A DNA stretch of 64,000 nt from Shewanella glacialipiscicola. Lineage in GTDB: Bacteria > Pseudomonadota > Gammaproteobacteria > Enterobacterales > Shewanellaceae. The DNA is taken from positions 62,001 through 126,000 of the forward strand of contig NZ_JAKILU010000002.1 of the NCBI RefSeq assembly GCF_023283485.1, given 5' to 3'. Position numbers and translations under genes: made by a program. Under the pieces are notes generated by a model that worked only from the letters and a program-made list of their open reading frames with translations, was not told the origin of the DNA and did no database searches. Positions within the stretch are counted from its first letter, which is position 1; each line of letters starts with the position of its first letter. Shown here in pieces: positions 1 through 10,703 of this stretch.

Positions 1-463
1 CTTTGGCGATGATTGAAGCCGCGCTAATACTAGCAATTAAGCCATCACCTTTAATAATGCTGTGACTAATGAGTCCTGCGCCATTATGGGCCAAAAATAC
101 AGGGCTGCGATTACCATCAACAAGCACAAGCTCAGGCGCAATATTGAGCCCTGCGACTGCGCGCTGCATCGCCAGCATGGTGGCGTGTAGAATATTAAGT
201 TCATCGATTTCAGCAGGACTGGCGCGCCCCACGTGATAACACAGCGCTTTAGTACAAATCTCATCAAATAAGACCTCGCGGCGCTTCTCAGTGAGTTTTT
301 TCGAATCATTAAGTCCAATAATGGGCTTGCAAGGATCTAAAATCACCGCGGCAGTGACGACATCACCAACTAAAGGGCCACGGCCGACTTCATCCACACC
401 GGCAATTAATCCGGTTGAAAAGGCGAATAAATCGGCTTCAGTTAAACTTTTAAAGGTTGCCAC
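1..463 (-). CDS. rnhB: Ribonuclease HII (partial, 3' end outside window)
   Basis: Cleaves the RNA strand of RNA-DNA hybrids, for example misincorporated ribonucleotides and primers. The reading frame on the minus strand starts with GTG and gives [15 protein letters not shown], then the RNase HII signature [10 protein letters not shown] with catalytic acidic residues at about D24 and E25, and further in [10 protein letters not shown] and LVDGNR. The frame runs open to the window edge, so the C-terminal part is missing. The GTG start shares one base with the stop of lpxB (TAGTG), so the two are translationally coupled at the end of the lpx operon, the usual arrangement in gammaproteobacteria. 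Identification is firm; the start is inferred from the overlap. Confidence 0.93.
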   Translation of the reverse strand, partial: MATFKSLTEADLFAFSTGLIAGVDEVGRGPLVGDVVTAAVILDPCKPIIGLNDSKKLTEKRREVLFDEICTKALCYHVGRASPAEIDELNILHATMLAMQRAVAGLNIAPELVLVDGNRSPVFLAHNGAGLISHSIIKGDGLIASISAASIIAK

Positions 464-1638
464 TAATTAAGCTCCTGAGATTTAGCCGCGAGCTTTACCT
501 CAACCAATGCCATCACAGCCTCTGCGGCTTTTAAGCTTGCATCACGGCGTAACACTTGATGCAGGGCATCAAACTCGGCTTTAAGCGGCGCAAAATCGCG
601 ATTTAACTCAAGGGTGACCGCTGCGGCAATGTTCTCTGGGGTGCAATCTTCTTGAATGAGCTCAGGGACGAGATCTTTTCCTGCCAGCAAATTCGGTAAC
701 GAGAAACGATCCACCTGCATCATACGTTTAGCAATCGCATAAGTTATCGGGCTTACGCGATAAGCCACCACCATAGGACGTTTGACCAGCATAGCCTCTA
801 AAGTCGCAGTGCCAGAGGCCAATAAAATTCCATCGGCGGCGGCCATGACTTCACGCGATTGACCTTCAATCATGTGGATTTCGAGATCCGGTGCAAAATC
901 CTTCAGCGCTTGTTCAAATTGCTCACGACGTTTTTGATTCACCAGCGGCGTCACAAAACGTATATCAGGAAAATTTTGTTTTATGAGTAACGCTGCTTTT
1001 ACAAAAGGTTCTGCCAATTGCTTTAACTCACCGCCGCGGGAACCGGGTAGTATCGCTAAATATTCAGCATCGGCATCGAGCCCAAGCAATGCACGGGCTG
1101 CGGCTTTATCGCTTTGCAATGGAATATCATCAGCTAAGGTGTGACCGACAAAGGTACATGGCACCTGATGTTGATCGTAAAAAGCTTTTTCGAAGGGCAA
1201 TAGCGACAACACCATATTAGTGGCCTTGGCGATTTTGAAGATCCGTTTTGGGCGCCATGCCCACACTGATGGGCTCACATAATGAACCGTCTTAATGCCG
1301 CGCGCTTTCAGCTTAAGCTCTAAACCAATATTAAAATCTGGCGCATCTATACCAATAAAACAATCGGGCTTAAGCGCCGTGATGTGTTTAATTAGGGAGG
1401 CACGTACTTTTAATAAACGAGGTAAGCGGGCTAACACTTCAACAATTCCCATTACCGCGAGTTCTTCCATCGCGAACAGGGATTCGAAGCCAAGAGCTTC
1501 CATACGCGGGCCACCAATGCCAACAAAACGCGCATCGGGGTGTATCTTTTGCAGCGCCGCCATTAAACCAGCGCCTAAAATATCGCCCGAGAGTTCTCCG
1601 GCAACCATGGCAAACACTAATGGAGTTTTATTGCTCAT
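463..1638 (-). CDS. lpxB: Lipid-A-disaccharide synthase
   Basis: Glycosyltransferase (GT19) that joins UDP-2,3-diacylglucosamine to lipid X, giving the tetraacyl disaccharide of lipid A at the inner membrane. The protein of about 391 residues begins [19 protein letters not shown] and carries the family block [14 protein letters not shown] and the late [13 protein letters not shown] nucleotide-binding motif. E. coli LpxB is about 382 residues. An upstream in-frame ATG six codons earlier (1656) is possible, but the family homology begins at MSNK; neither start has a clear ribosome binding site. The gene sits about 216 bp after lpxA, behind an apparent terminator, so it may have its own promoter or depend on readthrough. 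It is coupled to rnhB downstream. Confidence 0.95.
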   Translation of the reverse strand: MSNKTPLVFAMVAGELSGDILGAGLMAALQKIHPDARFVGIGGPRMEALGFESLFAMEELAVMGIVEVLARLPRLLKVRASLIKHITALKPDCFIGIDAPDFNIGLELKLKARGIKTVHYVSPSVWAWRPKRIFKIAKATNMVLSLLPFEKAFYDQHQVPCTFVGHTLADDIPLQSDKAAARALLGLDADAEYLAILPGSRGGELKQLAEPFVKAALLIKQNFPDIRFVTPLVNQKRREQFEQALKDFAPDLEIHMIEGQSREVMAAADGILLASGTATLEAMLVKRPMVVAYRVSPITYAIAKRMMQVDRFSLPNLLAGKDLVPELIQEDCTPENIAAAVTLELNRDFAPLKAEFDALHQVLRRDASLKAAEAVMALVEVKLAAKSQELN

Positions 1639-1813
1639 AAACCAATCATGTCTCATGAATGAATGACATTGGATGACGGGGCAAACAACCGCTAAAACGC
1701 ATCATTCCAAGCCATACTGATGTAAATTAATGATTAAGCTATTGATGGTTGAATGTACAAGGACATTGCTATCAACCAAGTCTACCCACCCAATAGGCTT
1801 AAGCCAATAATAC

Positions 1814-1840
1814 AAAAGGGCATAAAAATGCCCTTTTTTT
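1814..1840 (-). terminator. Bidirectional-looking intrinsic terminator after lpxA
   Basis: A perfect 10-bp inverted repeat (AAAAGGGCAT / ATGCCCTTTT) with a 4-base AAAA loop. T-runs follow on both strands. It lies 15 bp beyond the lpxA stop codon and before lpxB, so it probably ends or attenuates lpxD-fabZ-lpxA transcripts. Confidence 0.8.
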
Positions 1841-1854
1841 GTCATGTCATCATG

Positions 1855-2625
1855 TTAGCGAATAATGCCGCGACTCGATGACTTTACAAATTCAAGGAAC
1901 AAGTTAACTTGCTCGTCTTTCTGTGCATCTTCCGCTAGTGCTTCAATTGCTTCTTCAACCGTTAAGCTGCTGCGGTATAAGGTTTTATAAGCGCGACGCA
2001 CCGCCAGTTGGCTCTCTTTAGAAAAACCACGACGCTTCATACCTTCACTGTTTAAACCGCGTGGAATTGTCGGTTGACCCGCGGCCATCACAAAGGGAGG
2101 CACATCTTGCAGCACTAAAGAACAACCTGCAGTAAACGCATGAGCACCAATATGCACAAACTGGTGAACCCCAGTCATGCCACCTAAAATCGCCCAGTCA
2201 CCCACATGTACGTGGCCTGCGATAGAAGCATTATTCGCCATGATCACATTGTCGCCGACCACACAGTCATGGGCGATATGCACATAGTTCATAAACAGAT
2301 TATTCGACCCGATACGAGTCTCACTGTTATCTTGTACTGTACCGCGGTGAATAGTCACATGCTCACGGATAACGTTATTGTCACCCATGATCAGTCGTGT
2401 AGGTTCGCCAGCGTACTTTTTGTCTTGGCACTCTTCGCCTACTGAGGCGAATTGGAAAATACGATTACCTTTGCCGATAATCGTTGGACCTTTAATAACC
2501 ACATGCGAACTCAACCAACAGTCATCACCAATTTCAACGCCTGCACCGATATAGGTCCAAGGGCCGATCGTGACATTGTTGCCAATTTTTGCATCGGGAT
2601 GCACAAACGCTAATGTATCTATCAC
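1855..2625 (-). CDS. lpxA: Acyl-[ACP]-UDP-N-acetylglucosamine O-acyltransferase
   Basis: First step of lipid A synthesis: transfers a 3-hydroxyacyl chain from ACP to the 3-OH of UDP-GlcNAc in the cytoplasm. The 256 residues are dominated by left-handed beta-helix hexapeptide repeats ([29 protein letters not shown]). The block YVHIAHDC contains the general base, H119 here (H125 in E. coli). The C-terminal helical segment [13 protein letters not shown] is also typical. Its ATG overlaps the fabZ stop by four bases, so lpxD-fabZ-lpxA are read as one operon. The order lpxD-fabZ-lpxA-lpxB is the classic gammaproteobacterial one. Confidence 0.97.
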   Translation of the reverse strand: MIDTLAFVHPDAKIGNNVTIGPWTYIGAGVEIGDDCWLSSHVVIKGPTIIGKGNRIFQFASVGEECQDKKYAGEPTRLIMGDNNVIREHVTIHRGTVQDNSETRIGSNNLFMNYVHIAHDCVVGDNVIMANNASIAGHVHVGDWAILGGMTGVHQFVHIGAHAFTAGCSLVLQDVPPFVMAAGQPTIPRGLNSEGMKRRGFSKESQLAVRRAYKTLYRSSLTVEEAIEALAEDAQKDEQVNLFLEFVKSSSRGIIR

Positions 2626-3086
2626 TGACTAATCTCTCTGCGGGCGCACATAATTTCAGCGGAACAAACTAATTCACCATCCACTTTGGCTTCACCGTAG
2701 AAAACGCCAATCCCGCGACGTTCTTTGATCATTTTCACTTCAAAATGAATTTGATCGCCAGGTTCAACCACGCGTCTAAAACGTGCATTGTCGATACCCG
2801 CAAAATAGTACAACACACCCGGAGGGGGTACATCATCACTCATGGTTTTAAACGCAAGTAAACCCGTTGCTTGCGCCATCGCTTCTAAAATAAGCACACC
2901 GGGCATTACCGGCTGTACGGGGAAGTGTCCCTGAAAAAACGGCTCATTTATTGAAACATTTTTGATTGCTTGCAGACTTACACCTGGGGTGTAATCCAGC
3001 ACACGATCAATCAATAGAAATGGATATCTATGGGGCAGATACTGAAGAATTTCTTTAATATCCATAGTGTTCATTTGATTAGACAC
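2622..3086 (-). CDS. fabZ: (3R)-hydroxyacyl-[ACP] dehydratase
   Basis: Hot-dog fold dehydratase of type II fatty acid synthesis; removes water from 3-hydroxyacyl-ACP and competes with LpxA/LpxD for the same substrate pool. The 154 residues contain [13 protein letters not shown] near the N-terminus, then the active-site His in QGHFP (H54) and the catalytic Glu in [11 protein letters not shown] (E68). The gene overlaps lpxA by four bases and follows lpxD by about 30 bp. It lacks the isomerase activity of FabA, as expected for this family. Confidence 0.97.
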   Translation of the reverse strand: MSNQMNTMDIKEILQYLPHRYPFLLIDRVLDYTPGVSLQAIKNVSINEPFFQGHFPVQPVMPGVLILEAMAQATGLLAFKTMSDDVPPPGVLYYFAGIDNARFRRVVEPGDQIHFEVKMIKERRGIGVFYGEAKVDGELVCSAEIMCARREISQ

Positions 3087-3117
3087 GAACCGAGTTCCTC
3101 AAATTGCTTTGGAGCAA

Positions 3118-4143
3118 TTAATCTGGTGTTTTTAAATTTTTTTCCAACGTTTTAACACGCTGGAACAGTTCATCTAACTGACGGAAACGAACTGTATTTT
3201 TACGCCAAAGCTTATTGTCCATTGCTACAGTGGCAGAAGAGTATAAACCGGGTTCACGCATAGTACTGGTAATATTGGTACCACCAGAAACGTGCACGCC
3301 ATCGGCAATGCTCAAATGACCGGCTATGGCACTACTGCCACCAATAATACAATATTTACCTATGGTGACACTGCCTGCAACCGTAGTACTACCTGCGATT
3401 GCGGTATTTTCGCCAATAATAACGTTATGGGCAATTTGCACTAGGTTATCAATGATCACACCATTGTGAATCTCTGTATGACCTAAAGCACCACGATCTA
3501 CCGCTGAATTAGCACCTATTTCAACCCGATCGCCGATACGAACGCCGCCTGTCTGCGGAATTTTAACCCATTGACCACGTTCATTGGCATAACCAAAACC
3601 ATCTGAGCCTAATACAGCCCCAGAATGGATAATACAATCTTGTCCTAGCTGCACATCATGGTAGACAGTGACATTAGCCCATAAACGTGTTTTAGAACCG
3701 ATAATCACGTCTTGACCGACTACGCAGCCCGCGCCAATTTGCACATTTTCACCAAGAATCACATTAGCACCAATCACAGCATTCGCACCAATAGCAACGC
3801 CTTCACCGACATGGGCTGACGAGTCAATTTGTGCTGATGCATGAATACCCTCCGCCGCGTTAGGTGTGGTATCTAAATATTGGGCTACACGGGCAAAAGC
3901 CACATAGGGATCTTTTACAATTAACGCAGTACCTTGGAAATCCTGCGCATCTTTAGCTGACAATAACACCACTCCCGCTTGAGTCATCTCAAGCTGAGAG
4001 CGATATTTACTGTTGGCTAAAAAAGAGATTTGATCCGGCTTGGCATGTTCCAAAGTCGCTACGCTATTAAAAAACAACGTTTCGTCACCTTGAATATCAC
4101 CATCAAGTAGCAGACTTAGCTCTTTTAAAGTCACACTTTTCAT
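3118..4143 (-). CDS. lpxD: UDP-3-O-(3-hydroxyacyl)glucosamine N-acyltransferase
   Basis: Third lipid A step: N-acylates UDP-3-O-acyl-glucosamine using 3-hydroxyacyl-ACP. The 341 residues match the E. coli length exactly. An N-terminal uridine-binding region (about 1-100) with [13 protein letters not shown] is followed by hexapeptide repeats (about 105-310). The motif VQIAHNV holds the catalytic base at H239, the same number as in E. coli, and the C-terminus forms a helix ([19 protein letters not shown]). Only three bases separate it from skp upstream, so it is co-transcribed with the outer membrane biogenesis genes. Confidence 0.97.
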   Translation of the reverse strand: MKSVTLKELSLLLDGDIQGDETLFFNSVATLEHAKPDQISFLANSKYRSQLEMTQAGVVLLSAKDAQDFQGTALIVKDPYVAFARVAQYLDTTPNAAEGIHASAQIDSSAHVGEGVAIGANAVIGANVILGENVQIGAGCVVGQDVIIGSKTRLWANVTVYHDVQLGQDCIIHSGAVLGSDGFGYANERGQWVKIPQTGGVRIGDRVEIGANSAVDRGALGHTEIHNGVIIDNLVQIAHNVIIGENTAIAGSTTVAGSVTIGKYCIIGGSSAIAGHLSIADGVHVSGGTNITSTMREPGLYSSATVAMDNKLWRKNTVRFRQLDELFQRVKTLEKNLKTPD

Positions 4144-4146
4144 CTA

Positions 4147-4653
4147 TTACTTGCCTTTGCTTAAGGCTTCAACCACTTTGCTACTGATGTCAGCGTTAGA
4201 CTTGACATAAATAACAGCACCACGTTGCAATACCAAATCATATTGGTCTTTTTCAGCGATAATGTTGATGGCTTTCTGAACCTTTTCTAACAGTTTATTT
4301 TGCTCTTCACCCTGGCGATGACGTAAATCTTCGTCCAATGCTTTGCCTTTTAACTGATACTCTGATTTTAGCGATTCCATTTTACGAACCAGTTCCGTTT
4401 TTTGCGCATCATTCATCAATGCACCGTCACGTTGCTGCTTCTCCATGAGAGAACGCATTTCTTCTTGCATTTTCTGCACACTAGCCATGCGATCGCCAAA
4501 CTCTTTCTTCAGAGATTGAGAGATCTGTTCACGTTGTGGAAGCTGTTCAAACACAGCGCCCATATCCACTACAGCAATTTTCTCAGCATGTGCCACTAAT
4601 GGCGCGCCTAGCAAAATTAACGTCATCAGCGCGCGATTTACCATCTTTTTCAA
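4147..4653 (-). CDS. skp: Periplasmic outer-membrane protein chaperone Skp (OmpH)
   Basis: Trimeric jellyfish-shaped chaperone that holds unfolded outer-membrane proteins during passage through the periplasm towards BamA. The 168-residue precursor has a signal peptide (basic MKKMVNR, hydrophobic core, AHA at 21-23 before EKIAVVDMG). The mature part is a strongly charged coiled coil (QREQISQSLKKEFGDRM onward), followed by a short C-terminal beta segment (YDLVLQRGAVIYV). It lies between bamA and lpxD, as in E. coli, where this cluster responds to sigma-E; no sigma-E site was confirmed here. Confidence 0.95.
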   Translation of the reverse strand: MKKMVNRALMTLILLGAPLVAHAEKIAVVDMGAVFEQLPQREQISQSLKKEFGDRMASVQKMQEEMRSLMEKQQRDGALMNDAQKTELVRKMESLKSEYQLKGKALDEDLRHRQGEEQNKLLEKVQKAINIIAEKDQYDLVLQRGAVIYVKSNADISSKVVEALSKGK

Positions 4654-4708
4654 AATAAACTCCTTGTTACCTTGTTATTATCAGCAAAACCTGCCGAGTG
4701 TATGCTTT

Positions 4709-7189
4709 TTAAAAAGTTTTGCCAATATTGAAAGAGAAGATCTCTGTCTGATCGCCTTCATATTCTTTAAGCGGCCAGGCTAAGCTAAATACCATAGGTC
4801 CCATGGGCGACAGCCACTGCACACTTAAGCCCCACGATGCACGCAGACGCTCAGGATCACTGTAGTCCTGCAACTTAGCAAACTCCTCAGCCGGCAGGGT
4901 TTGATACTGTTCGAAATCAAACTCGGTATCCCAAACGTTACCCGCATCTAAGAAGACACTCGTTCGCACAGAATTCGAGTAAGCTTCATCCAAGAATGGG
5001 GTCGGTACTATTAACTCCATGCTCGCAGTTGCAATCGCGTTACCACCAATAGAACGGCCAGAATTCACGCTAATACTATTAGGATCGCCCGGTAAGCTAC
5101 AACCATCGCCTGATGGATCCGGTGCACATGGCTCACTACCTCGATAGAGATAGAATGAACGCGGTCCCACAGAGTTAGACTTAAAACCACGCAGTGAGCT
5201 ACTACCACCTGAGTAATAGTTTTCCCAGAAAGGCAGTATTTGATCGTTATCATTATACTGGCCATAACCATTTGCATAACCTAAACGACCACGGGCTAAG
5301 AGTACAAAGCTATGACTACGGTTAACTGGGAAATAGTAGTTAGTATCAAAGTCTGTCTTAAAGTATTGTAAATCCGATCCTGGCACTGTCATCTTGCCAT
5401 TCAAACGCTGTGATGAGCCGTCTGTTGGGAAAGTGCCCCGGTTTAACGTGCTACGAGACCAGCCTAAACTCAGTTCAAAGTTATCGAAACTTAAATCAGA
5501 ATCCGGATCATCCGCGCGATAAATATTATAAAAACGCAGTGCTTGCTCATAGGCTGAGATTTCAGAAATCGTGTTATGACGATACCCTATGCCACCGTTG
5601 ATACGGTTATATTCGTTAATCGGGAAACCTGAGTTTAATGCCACACCGTAAGAACTATTTTTATAGCGCTCTAAGTTAGCTTCATTGGCATCAAACTCAC
5701 TCCAATAAACGCTCCCGCCTAAACTGACGCCATCTTTTGTCCAGTAAGGATCGGTATAAGACAAGTTAACGTTTTTAGAGTACTTGTTAGTACTCATGCT
5801 AATGCCCGCTTGATTACCCGTACCTAAGAAGTTGCTCTGCTGTACACCAAACTGCAAACTCAGCCCTGACTCAGTACCATAACCCACGCCGGCGTTAAAG
5901 GAACCCGATGGTTGTTCTTTCACTTTAACGGCGATATCAACTAAATCGTCCGTACCTGGTACTTGAATGGTTTCGGTATCAACGGTTTCGAAAAAGCCTA
6001 AACGGTTTAATCGTGCTTTAGATTGCTCAACTTGTGCTGAGTTTAACCAAGCCCCTTCCATTTGACGCAATTCGCGGCGCATCACTTCATCTTTAGTAAC
6101 CGTATTACCAGTAAAGTTAATCGCGCGAACATAAACACGCTTACCAGGCTTAATATTGATGTTTAAAGTGACTTCTTTAGTCTTATCATCAATTTCAGGG
6201 TAAGTTTTAACTTCAGGATAAGCATAACCAAAACGGCCTAAATATTTACTGTACATTTCTTCGGTGAATGTGACATCCCCACCGTTATACATATCGCCGG
6301 TTTTGATCGGCAGAATTGATTGCATCAACTCTTCACGGCCCATCAAATCACCAGTCAGGTTGACGGCTTTAACTTTATATTTATCACCTTCATTCACATT
6401 AATGGTGATATAGAGACCTTTACGATCGGGTGTCATCGCTACTTGAGTCGAGGTGACTTCAAAGCGAATATAACCTTTATTCTGGTAATGGGTTTTGATG
6501 GTTTCAAGATCAGCCTGCAGCTTTTGCTTCTGATAACGACGCTCACCAAACAGATCCCACCAAGCCACATAATCTTTAAGCTCTAACATGCCTATCAGCT
6601 CGGCATCGGTGAACTCTTTATTACCCACAATGTTAATTTGGCGAATTTCAGCCGCTAAACCTTCGGTAAACTTAAATTTAAGCTCAACCCGATTACGGGG
6701 TAAATTAATGACTTGCGCTTCCACTTTAGCGCCGTATTTACCCACGCCGTAGTAGAAATCCTGCAGACCCTTTTCGATACCGGTCAGCATAGTGCGATCG
6801 AGCGACTCACCGACTTTAACGCCAGAACCGTCCAGACTTTCCTGTAACTGTTCGTCTTTAATGTCTTTGTTGCCTTCAAACGTCACTGCGCTAATAGTGG
6901 GACGTTCAGTGACTTTCACCACTAACACGCCACCATCTCGGCTCACAGTCACATTTTCAAAGTTAGTCGATGCATACAAGCTTTTAATCGCTTGTTGAAC
7001 CCTTAACTGGTCAACAGTGTCACCTACTTTTACTGGTAAGCTTAATAGGGCAGCACCGAGTGCAACTCGCTGCAAACCTTCAACTTGGATGTCGGTCACT
7101 TCAAACGGTTGGAAAGTATCAGCCAACACAGTCCCTGAAAACGACGCACCGACGAATAACATCGAGGCAAAAAGTTTATTCAATCTCAT
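4709..7189 (-). CDS. bamA: Outer membrane protein assembly factor BamA
   Basis: Central beta-barrel of the BAM complex, which folds and inserts outer-membrane proteins. The 826-residue precursor has a signal peptide ending near GTVLA (residue 23). The mature protein begins DTFQPFEVTDIQVEGLQRV, the first of five POTRA domains (to about residue 420). The C-terminal barrel includes the lid-loop motif GGSSSLRGF and ends in the typical aromatic C-terminal strand FSFNIGKTF. It lies between rseP and skp, the conserved order. The length is close to that of E. coli BamA (810). Confidence 0.97.
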   Translation of the reverse strand: MRLNKLFASMLFVGASFSGTVLADTFQPFEVTDIQVEGLQRVALGAALLSLPVKVGDTVDQLRVQQAIKSLYASTNFENVTVSRDGGVLVVKVTERPTISAVTFEGNKDIKDEQLQESLDGSGVKVGESLDRTMLTGIEKGLQDFYYGVGKYGAKVEAQVINLPRNRVELKFKFTEGLAAEIRQINIVGNKEFTDAELIGMLELKDYVAWWDLFGERRYQKQKLQADLETIKTHYQNKGYIRFEVTSTQVAMTPDRKGLYITINVNEGDKYKVKAVNLTGDLMGREELMQSILPIKTGDMYNGGDVTFTEEMYSKYLGRFGYAYPEVKTYPEIDDKTKEVTLNINIKPGKRVYVRAINFTGNTVTKDEVMRRELRQMEGAWLNSAQVEQSKARLNRLGFFETVDTETIQVPGTDDLVDIAVKVKEQPSGSFNAGVGYGTESGLSLQFGVQQSNFLGTGNQAGISMSTNKYSKNVNLSYTDPYWTKDGVSLGGSVYWSEFDANEANLERYKNSSYGVALNSGFPINEYNRINGGIGYRHNTISEISAYEQALRFYNIYRADDPDSDLSFDNFELSLGWSRSTLNRGTFPTDGSSQRLNGKMTVPGSDLQYFKTDFDTNYYFPVNRSHSFVLLARGRLGYANGYGQYNDNDQILPFWENYYSGGSSSLRGFKSNSVGPRSFYLYRGSEPCAPDPSGDGCSLPGDPNSISVNSGRSIGGNAIATASMELIVPTPFLDEAYSNSVRTSVFLDAGNVWDTEFDFEQYQTLPAEEFAKLQDYSDPERLRASWGLSVQWLSPMGPMVFSLAWPLKEYEGDQTEIFSFNIGKTF

Positions 7190-7220
7190 AGAGCACTTCT
7201 AATTATTAGTCTGTCCTTGC

Positions 7221-8591
7221 TCAGAGTCGGGCAAAATCATTGAAAAGCGCAATGCTCATCAACATCAGCAATATTGCTGCCCCAAATCTGAATCCTATTT
7301 CCTGCACCTTTTCAGGTACAGGTTTACCAGTTATTACTTCAATAAAGTAATACAGCAAGTGTCCCCCATCGAGCACAGGTAAAGGCAGCAAATTAATGAT
7401 ACCTAAATTGACGCTGATGAGCGCGAGGAACCCGAGAAAATAGACCAAGCCATAGTTTGCACTACTGCCCGCACCCTGTGCGATTGAAATAGGTCCACTC
7501 AGGTTTTTCACCGACACATCGCCGGTAAATAATTTGCCAATCATCTTAAAGCTCACAGCAACAAGTTGCCATGTTTTATCCGCTGCGATGCCGAAAGAAT
7601 CAATTGGTCCATATTCAAGTTGTAAACGCATATTTTCTGGCCATTGTGCTTGTATTGGGCTAACCCCAAGCACACCAATTTCTTGACCATCTACACCTTT
7701 ACTGCTTAACGGTGTCACTGTCAGGTTAAATTGTTCACCATTACGGAGCACAGTTAAACTCACAGGCACATTGGCAGAATGTTGAATAATGTCAACAAAA
7801 GCCTGCCAATCGGTATAATTTTCATCATTTATCGCCACTAAGGTATCGCCCACTTTTAGCTCGCTATTTGCAGCAGCGCTGTCAGGGCTAATTGCCGCAA
7901 CAGTAGGGACGATTTCGGGACGATATATGCCTAAACCTAAAGCCGTGATTGGGGATTGTTTTTCAGGATCAAAATGCCAATTACGTGTATCTAATTGGTA
8001 GGTTTTATCGCTGGAATCAAGCCCCTGCAAGCCGTTCAAAGGCGTCAGAGATACACTCAAGCTTTCATCACCAATATGCCCGACTAAGGCTAAATTGACT
8101 TCTTCCCAGTTGCGCACAGCCTGACCTGAAATCGCCGTAATTCGCATCGGCTCAGTCACTTGAATTTGCGCAGCAGCAGTCCCTGGTGTGGTCGATGTAA
8201 TAACAGGCTTTAGTGATGGCACACCAATTAAATACATGAAATATAAAGCAACAATAGCAAATATAAAATTAGCTATTGGGCCAGCCGCTACAATAGCAAT
8301 GCGTTGCCATACTGTTTTACGATTAAATGCTTGGTGTTTTAATTCCTCGGGAACCTCTTCAACACGCTCATCAAGCATTTTAACGTAGCCACCCAGCGGG
8401 ATCATGGCTAACACATATTCGGTACCGTCTTTGCCAACTCGACGCCAAATTGCCTTACCAAAGCCAATGGAGAAACGTTCAACTTTAACGCCGCAACGAC
8501 GTGCTACGTAGAAATGGCCATACTCGTGGGCAGTGATTAGCAAACCTAATGCAACGATGAAAGAACCCAAGTTCCATAAAAAATCTAACAT
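7221..8591 (-). CDS. rseP: Site-2 intramembrane metalloprotease RseP
   Basis: Inner-membrane zinc protease that cuts the anti-sigma factor RseA after DegS during the sigma-E envelope stress response, and also clears remnant signal peptides. The 456 residues contain the zinc motif HEYGH in the first membrane helix (H22, E23, H26), two PDZ domains in the middle (about 110-310; second with AANSELKVGDTLVAIND), and the third zinc ligand region NLLPLPVLDGGHL near the C-terminus. It is next to bamA and dxr, as in most gammaproteobacteria. Confidence 0.96.
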   Translation of the reverse strand: MLDFLWNLGSFIVALGLLITAHEYGHFYVARRCGVKVERFSIGFGKAIWRRVGKDGTEYVLAMIPLGGYVKMLDERVEEVPEELKHQAFNRKTVWQRIAIVAAGPIANFIFAIVALYFMYLIGVPSLKPVITSTTPGTAAAQIQVTEPMRITAISGQAVRNWEEVNLALVGHIGDESLSVSLTPLNGLQGLDSSDKTYQLDTRNWHFDPEKQSPITALGLGIYRPEIVPTVAAISPDSAAANSELKVGDTLVAINDENYTDWQAFVDIIQHSANVPVSLTVLRNGEQFNLTVTPLSSKGVDGQEIGVLGVSPIQAQWPENMRLQLEYGPIDSFGIAADKTWQLVAVSFKMIGKLFTGDVSVKNLSGPISIAQGAGSSANYGLVYFLGFLALISVNLGIINLLPLPVLDGGHLLYYFIEVITGKPVPEKVQEIGFRFGAAILLMLMSIALFNDFARL

Positions 8592-8630
8592 CCCACTCCC
8601 TACATCATTGATTAAATCACTCAGCTATAG

Positions 8631-9821
8631 CTAAGTTATGCTTATTAAGGTCTCACGCGCATAAATGCGAGTTTGAGCGTCTAGCGCTAAAATATCATCT
8701 ATGGTCGCCATTGGCCGTTTAGGCACTGTCATCAAACAGGCTTCATTCACTTTGGCAATTTGAGTAAAACCTATTTGTCCCAGTAGAAATGCTTCAACTG
8801 CTATTTCGTTGGCCGCATTTAACACGGTTGTTGCCTCTTGGCCTTGGGCGCAAGCCTCCATGGCCAATGCTAAACAGGGAAAACGATTATAGTCAGGTTC
8901 ACAAAAGCTTAACTGTCCGACTTTGAAAAAATCTAAAGGTTCAACACCAGAGTGAATTCTTTGCGGATAAGCCATGCAATGGGCAATAGGTGTACGCATA
9001 TCGGGGTTGCCCATCTGCGCAATGACTGAGCCATCACGGTATTGCACCATAGAATGGATAACGCTTTGCGGATGGATAACCACTTTAAGCTGTTCAGCCC
9101 CTGTGTTAAACAACCAGCGCGCTTCAATAAACTCTAAACCCTTATTCATCATAGTGGCCGAATCGACAGATATTTTAGGTCCCATAGACCAATTAGGATG
9201 TTTACACGCTTGAGCTGGCGTCATCGCCTCCAGCATTGCAAGTTCTGAACGTAAAAACGGACCACCTGAGCCCGTTAATAAAATATGTGAAATACCTGCT
9301 GCAGTTAAGTCACAGCGGCCTAAATTGGCCTGCACTTCTTGGGGTAAACATTGAAAAATCGCATTATGTTCACTGTCCACAGGCAAGAGTACGGCGCCAG
9401 AACGCTTAGTTGCCTCGATGAATAGCTCACCGGACATCACCAAGGCTTCTTTGTTGGCCAATAATACCCGCTTGCCCGCCTTAACCGCTTCAAGGGTTGG
9501 CACTAAACCTGCTGCGCCTACAATAGCCGCCATCACAGTATCCACTTCAGCAGCAGTCACTAAGCCAAGTAAATCATTAATGCCTGTGGTGACCTGGATA
9601 TTAAGCATCGCAGGTAAAACGGTGCGCAACTGCTTTGCAGCCGCCTCATCCATCATATGTGCCACTTTCGGCCGATGTGCCACGCACAAAGCGAGCATCT
9701 TATCCACGCTAGTATTGGCAACTAATCCATAGACACGATACGCCAATGGATTAACCGAAATCACGCTTAGGGTACTGGCACCAATAGAACCAGTAGCCCC
9801 CAATATCACCATACTTTGCAT
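8631..9821 (-). CDS. dxr: 1-deoxy-D-xylulose 5-phosphate reductoisomerase
   Basis: Second step of the MEP isoprenoid pathway: converts DXP to MEP using NADPH and a divalent metal. The chosen ATG gives 396 residues (E. coli 398): [17 protein letters not shown] with the NADPH-binding GATGSIG. Later blocks are [25 protein letters not shown] (metal ligands D and E in this region) and [14 protein letters not shown]. An in-frame TTG 21 bases upstream lies inside cdsA and is unlikely. The ATG at 9821 follows the cdsA stop by four bases and has a GGAT sequence upstream. Substrate for UppS downstream in metabolism comes from this pathway. Confidence 0.96.
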   Translation of the reverse strand: MQSMVILGATGSIGASTLSVISVNPLAYRVYGLVANTSVDKMLALCVAHRPKVAHMMDEAAAKQLRTVLPAMLNIQVTTGINDLLGLVTAAEVDTVMAAIVGAAGLVPTLEAVKAGKRVLLANKEALVMSGELFIEATKRSGAVLLPVDSEHNAIFQCLPQEVQANLGRCDLTAAGISHILLTGSGGPFLRSELAMLEAMTPAQACKHPNWSMGPKISVDSATMMNKGLEFIEARWLFNTGAEQLKVVIHPQSVIHSMVQYRDGSVIAQMGNPDMRTPIAHCMAYPQRIHSGVEPLDFFKVGQLSFCEPDYNRFPCLALAMEACAQGQEATTVLNAANEIAVEAFLLGQIGFTQIAKVNEACLMTVPKRPMATIDDILALDAQTRIYARETLISIT

Positions 9822-9825
9822 AGCG

Positions 9826-10683
9826 TTACATCCAAAATGCAATATAGACCAAGGTAAACACCGGTAAGGCTGCTGTCAGGCTGTCGATGCGGTCGAGTAC
9901 GCCGCCGTGACCGGGTAAAATAGTGCCAGAATCTTTAATGCCACCTGCACGTTTAAACATACTCTCAGATAAATCACCCAGTGCAGATACTAAGGCAACA
10001 AATAAAGTTACTGCGACTACTAAGCCTAACTCTTGCTCTGGTGAATAATGCATCACCCCCGCAACCACTAGCATAGTCGTCACTAGACCACCGAGTAATC
10101 CCTCAAGGGTCTTTGCGGGGCTCACTGCAGGCATTAGCTTAGTCTTGCCCATAGCTTTACCAACAAAATAAGCCCCCGTATCTGCGGCCCATACAATCAA
10201 CATCACTAGCAATACTAAAACGGGGCCGTAATAGGGTGAAGCTTGCGAACTAATCGATTTGAGTGCTATCAGGGCGACAAAACAAGGTATTAACGTTAAC
10301 TGGCCAAACATCGACTTAAACATCGGGTTGTTTTGCCAAAACGCCGCGCTTTTAGGGTAAGTAAACACCAAGAATAACGAGACTGCCCACCACAATGCAC
10401 CAATGTAGAGTATCGCCAGATAGATAGGATGTAACTGATTGCTCAACCAAACCGCATCAATAGGAACAATGAGATTGATAGCGATCAACAGAATACCAAT
10501 CGTACAGGTGAAGCTCCACTGAGTGACGTCACACTGATTATCGATAATTCTTCCCCATTCTTTTGCAGCAATGAGAAATACGGCAACTAATGCCCAAGCA
10601 AAATAATTGGCAGGGAGGATAAATATCGCCCCTAAAACTAATGGTATTAACCAAATTGCTGTTATTATTCGTTGTTTTAGCAA
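9826..10683 (-). CDS. cdsA: Phosphatidate cytidylyltransferase
   Basis: Makes CDP-diacylglycerol from phosphatidic acid and CTP, the branch point for all phospholipids. The 285 residues are almost wholly hydrophobic, with about eight membrane segments. They end in the CdsA signature [20 protein letters not shown] followed by GVLDRIDSL, which holds the metal-binding acidic residues. Only four bases separate it from dxr, and about 20 from uppS upstream, consistent with one operon. Confidence 0.96.
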   Translation of the reverse strand: MLKQRIITAIWLIPLVLGAIFILPANYFAWALVAVFLIAAKEWGRIIDNQCDVTQWSFTCTIGILLIAINLIVPIDAVWLSNQLHPIYLAILYIGALWWAVSLFLVFTYPKSAAFWQNNPMFKSMFGQLTLIPCFVALIALKSISSQASPYYGPVLVLLVMLIVWAADTGAYFVGKAMGKTKLMPAVSPAKTLEGLLGGLVTTMLVVAGVMHYSPEQELGLVVAVTLFVALVSALGDLSESMFKRAGGIKDSGTILPGHGGVLDRIDSLTAALPVFTLVYIAFWM

Positions 10684-10703
10684 AAAAAATCCCTCATGCG
10701 ATT

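Noticed and set aside
37..318. 93-residue open frame on the minus strand
   Set aside because: It is a shadow frame inside rnhB; the real rnhB frame has no stop within the window and carries the family motifs.
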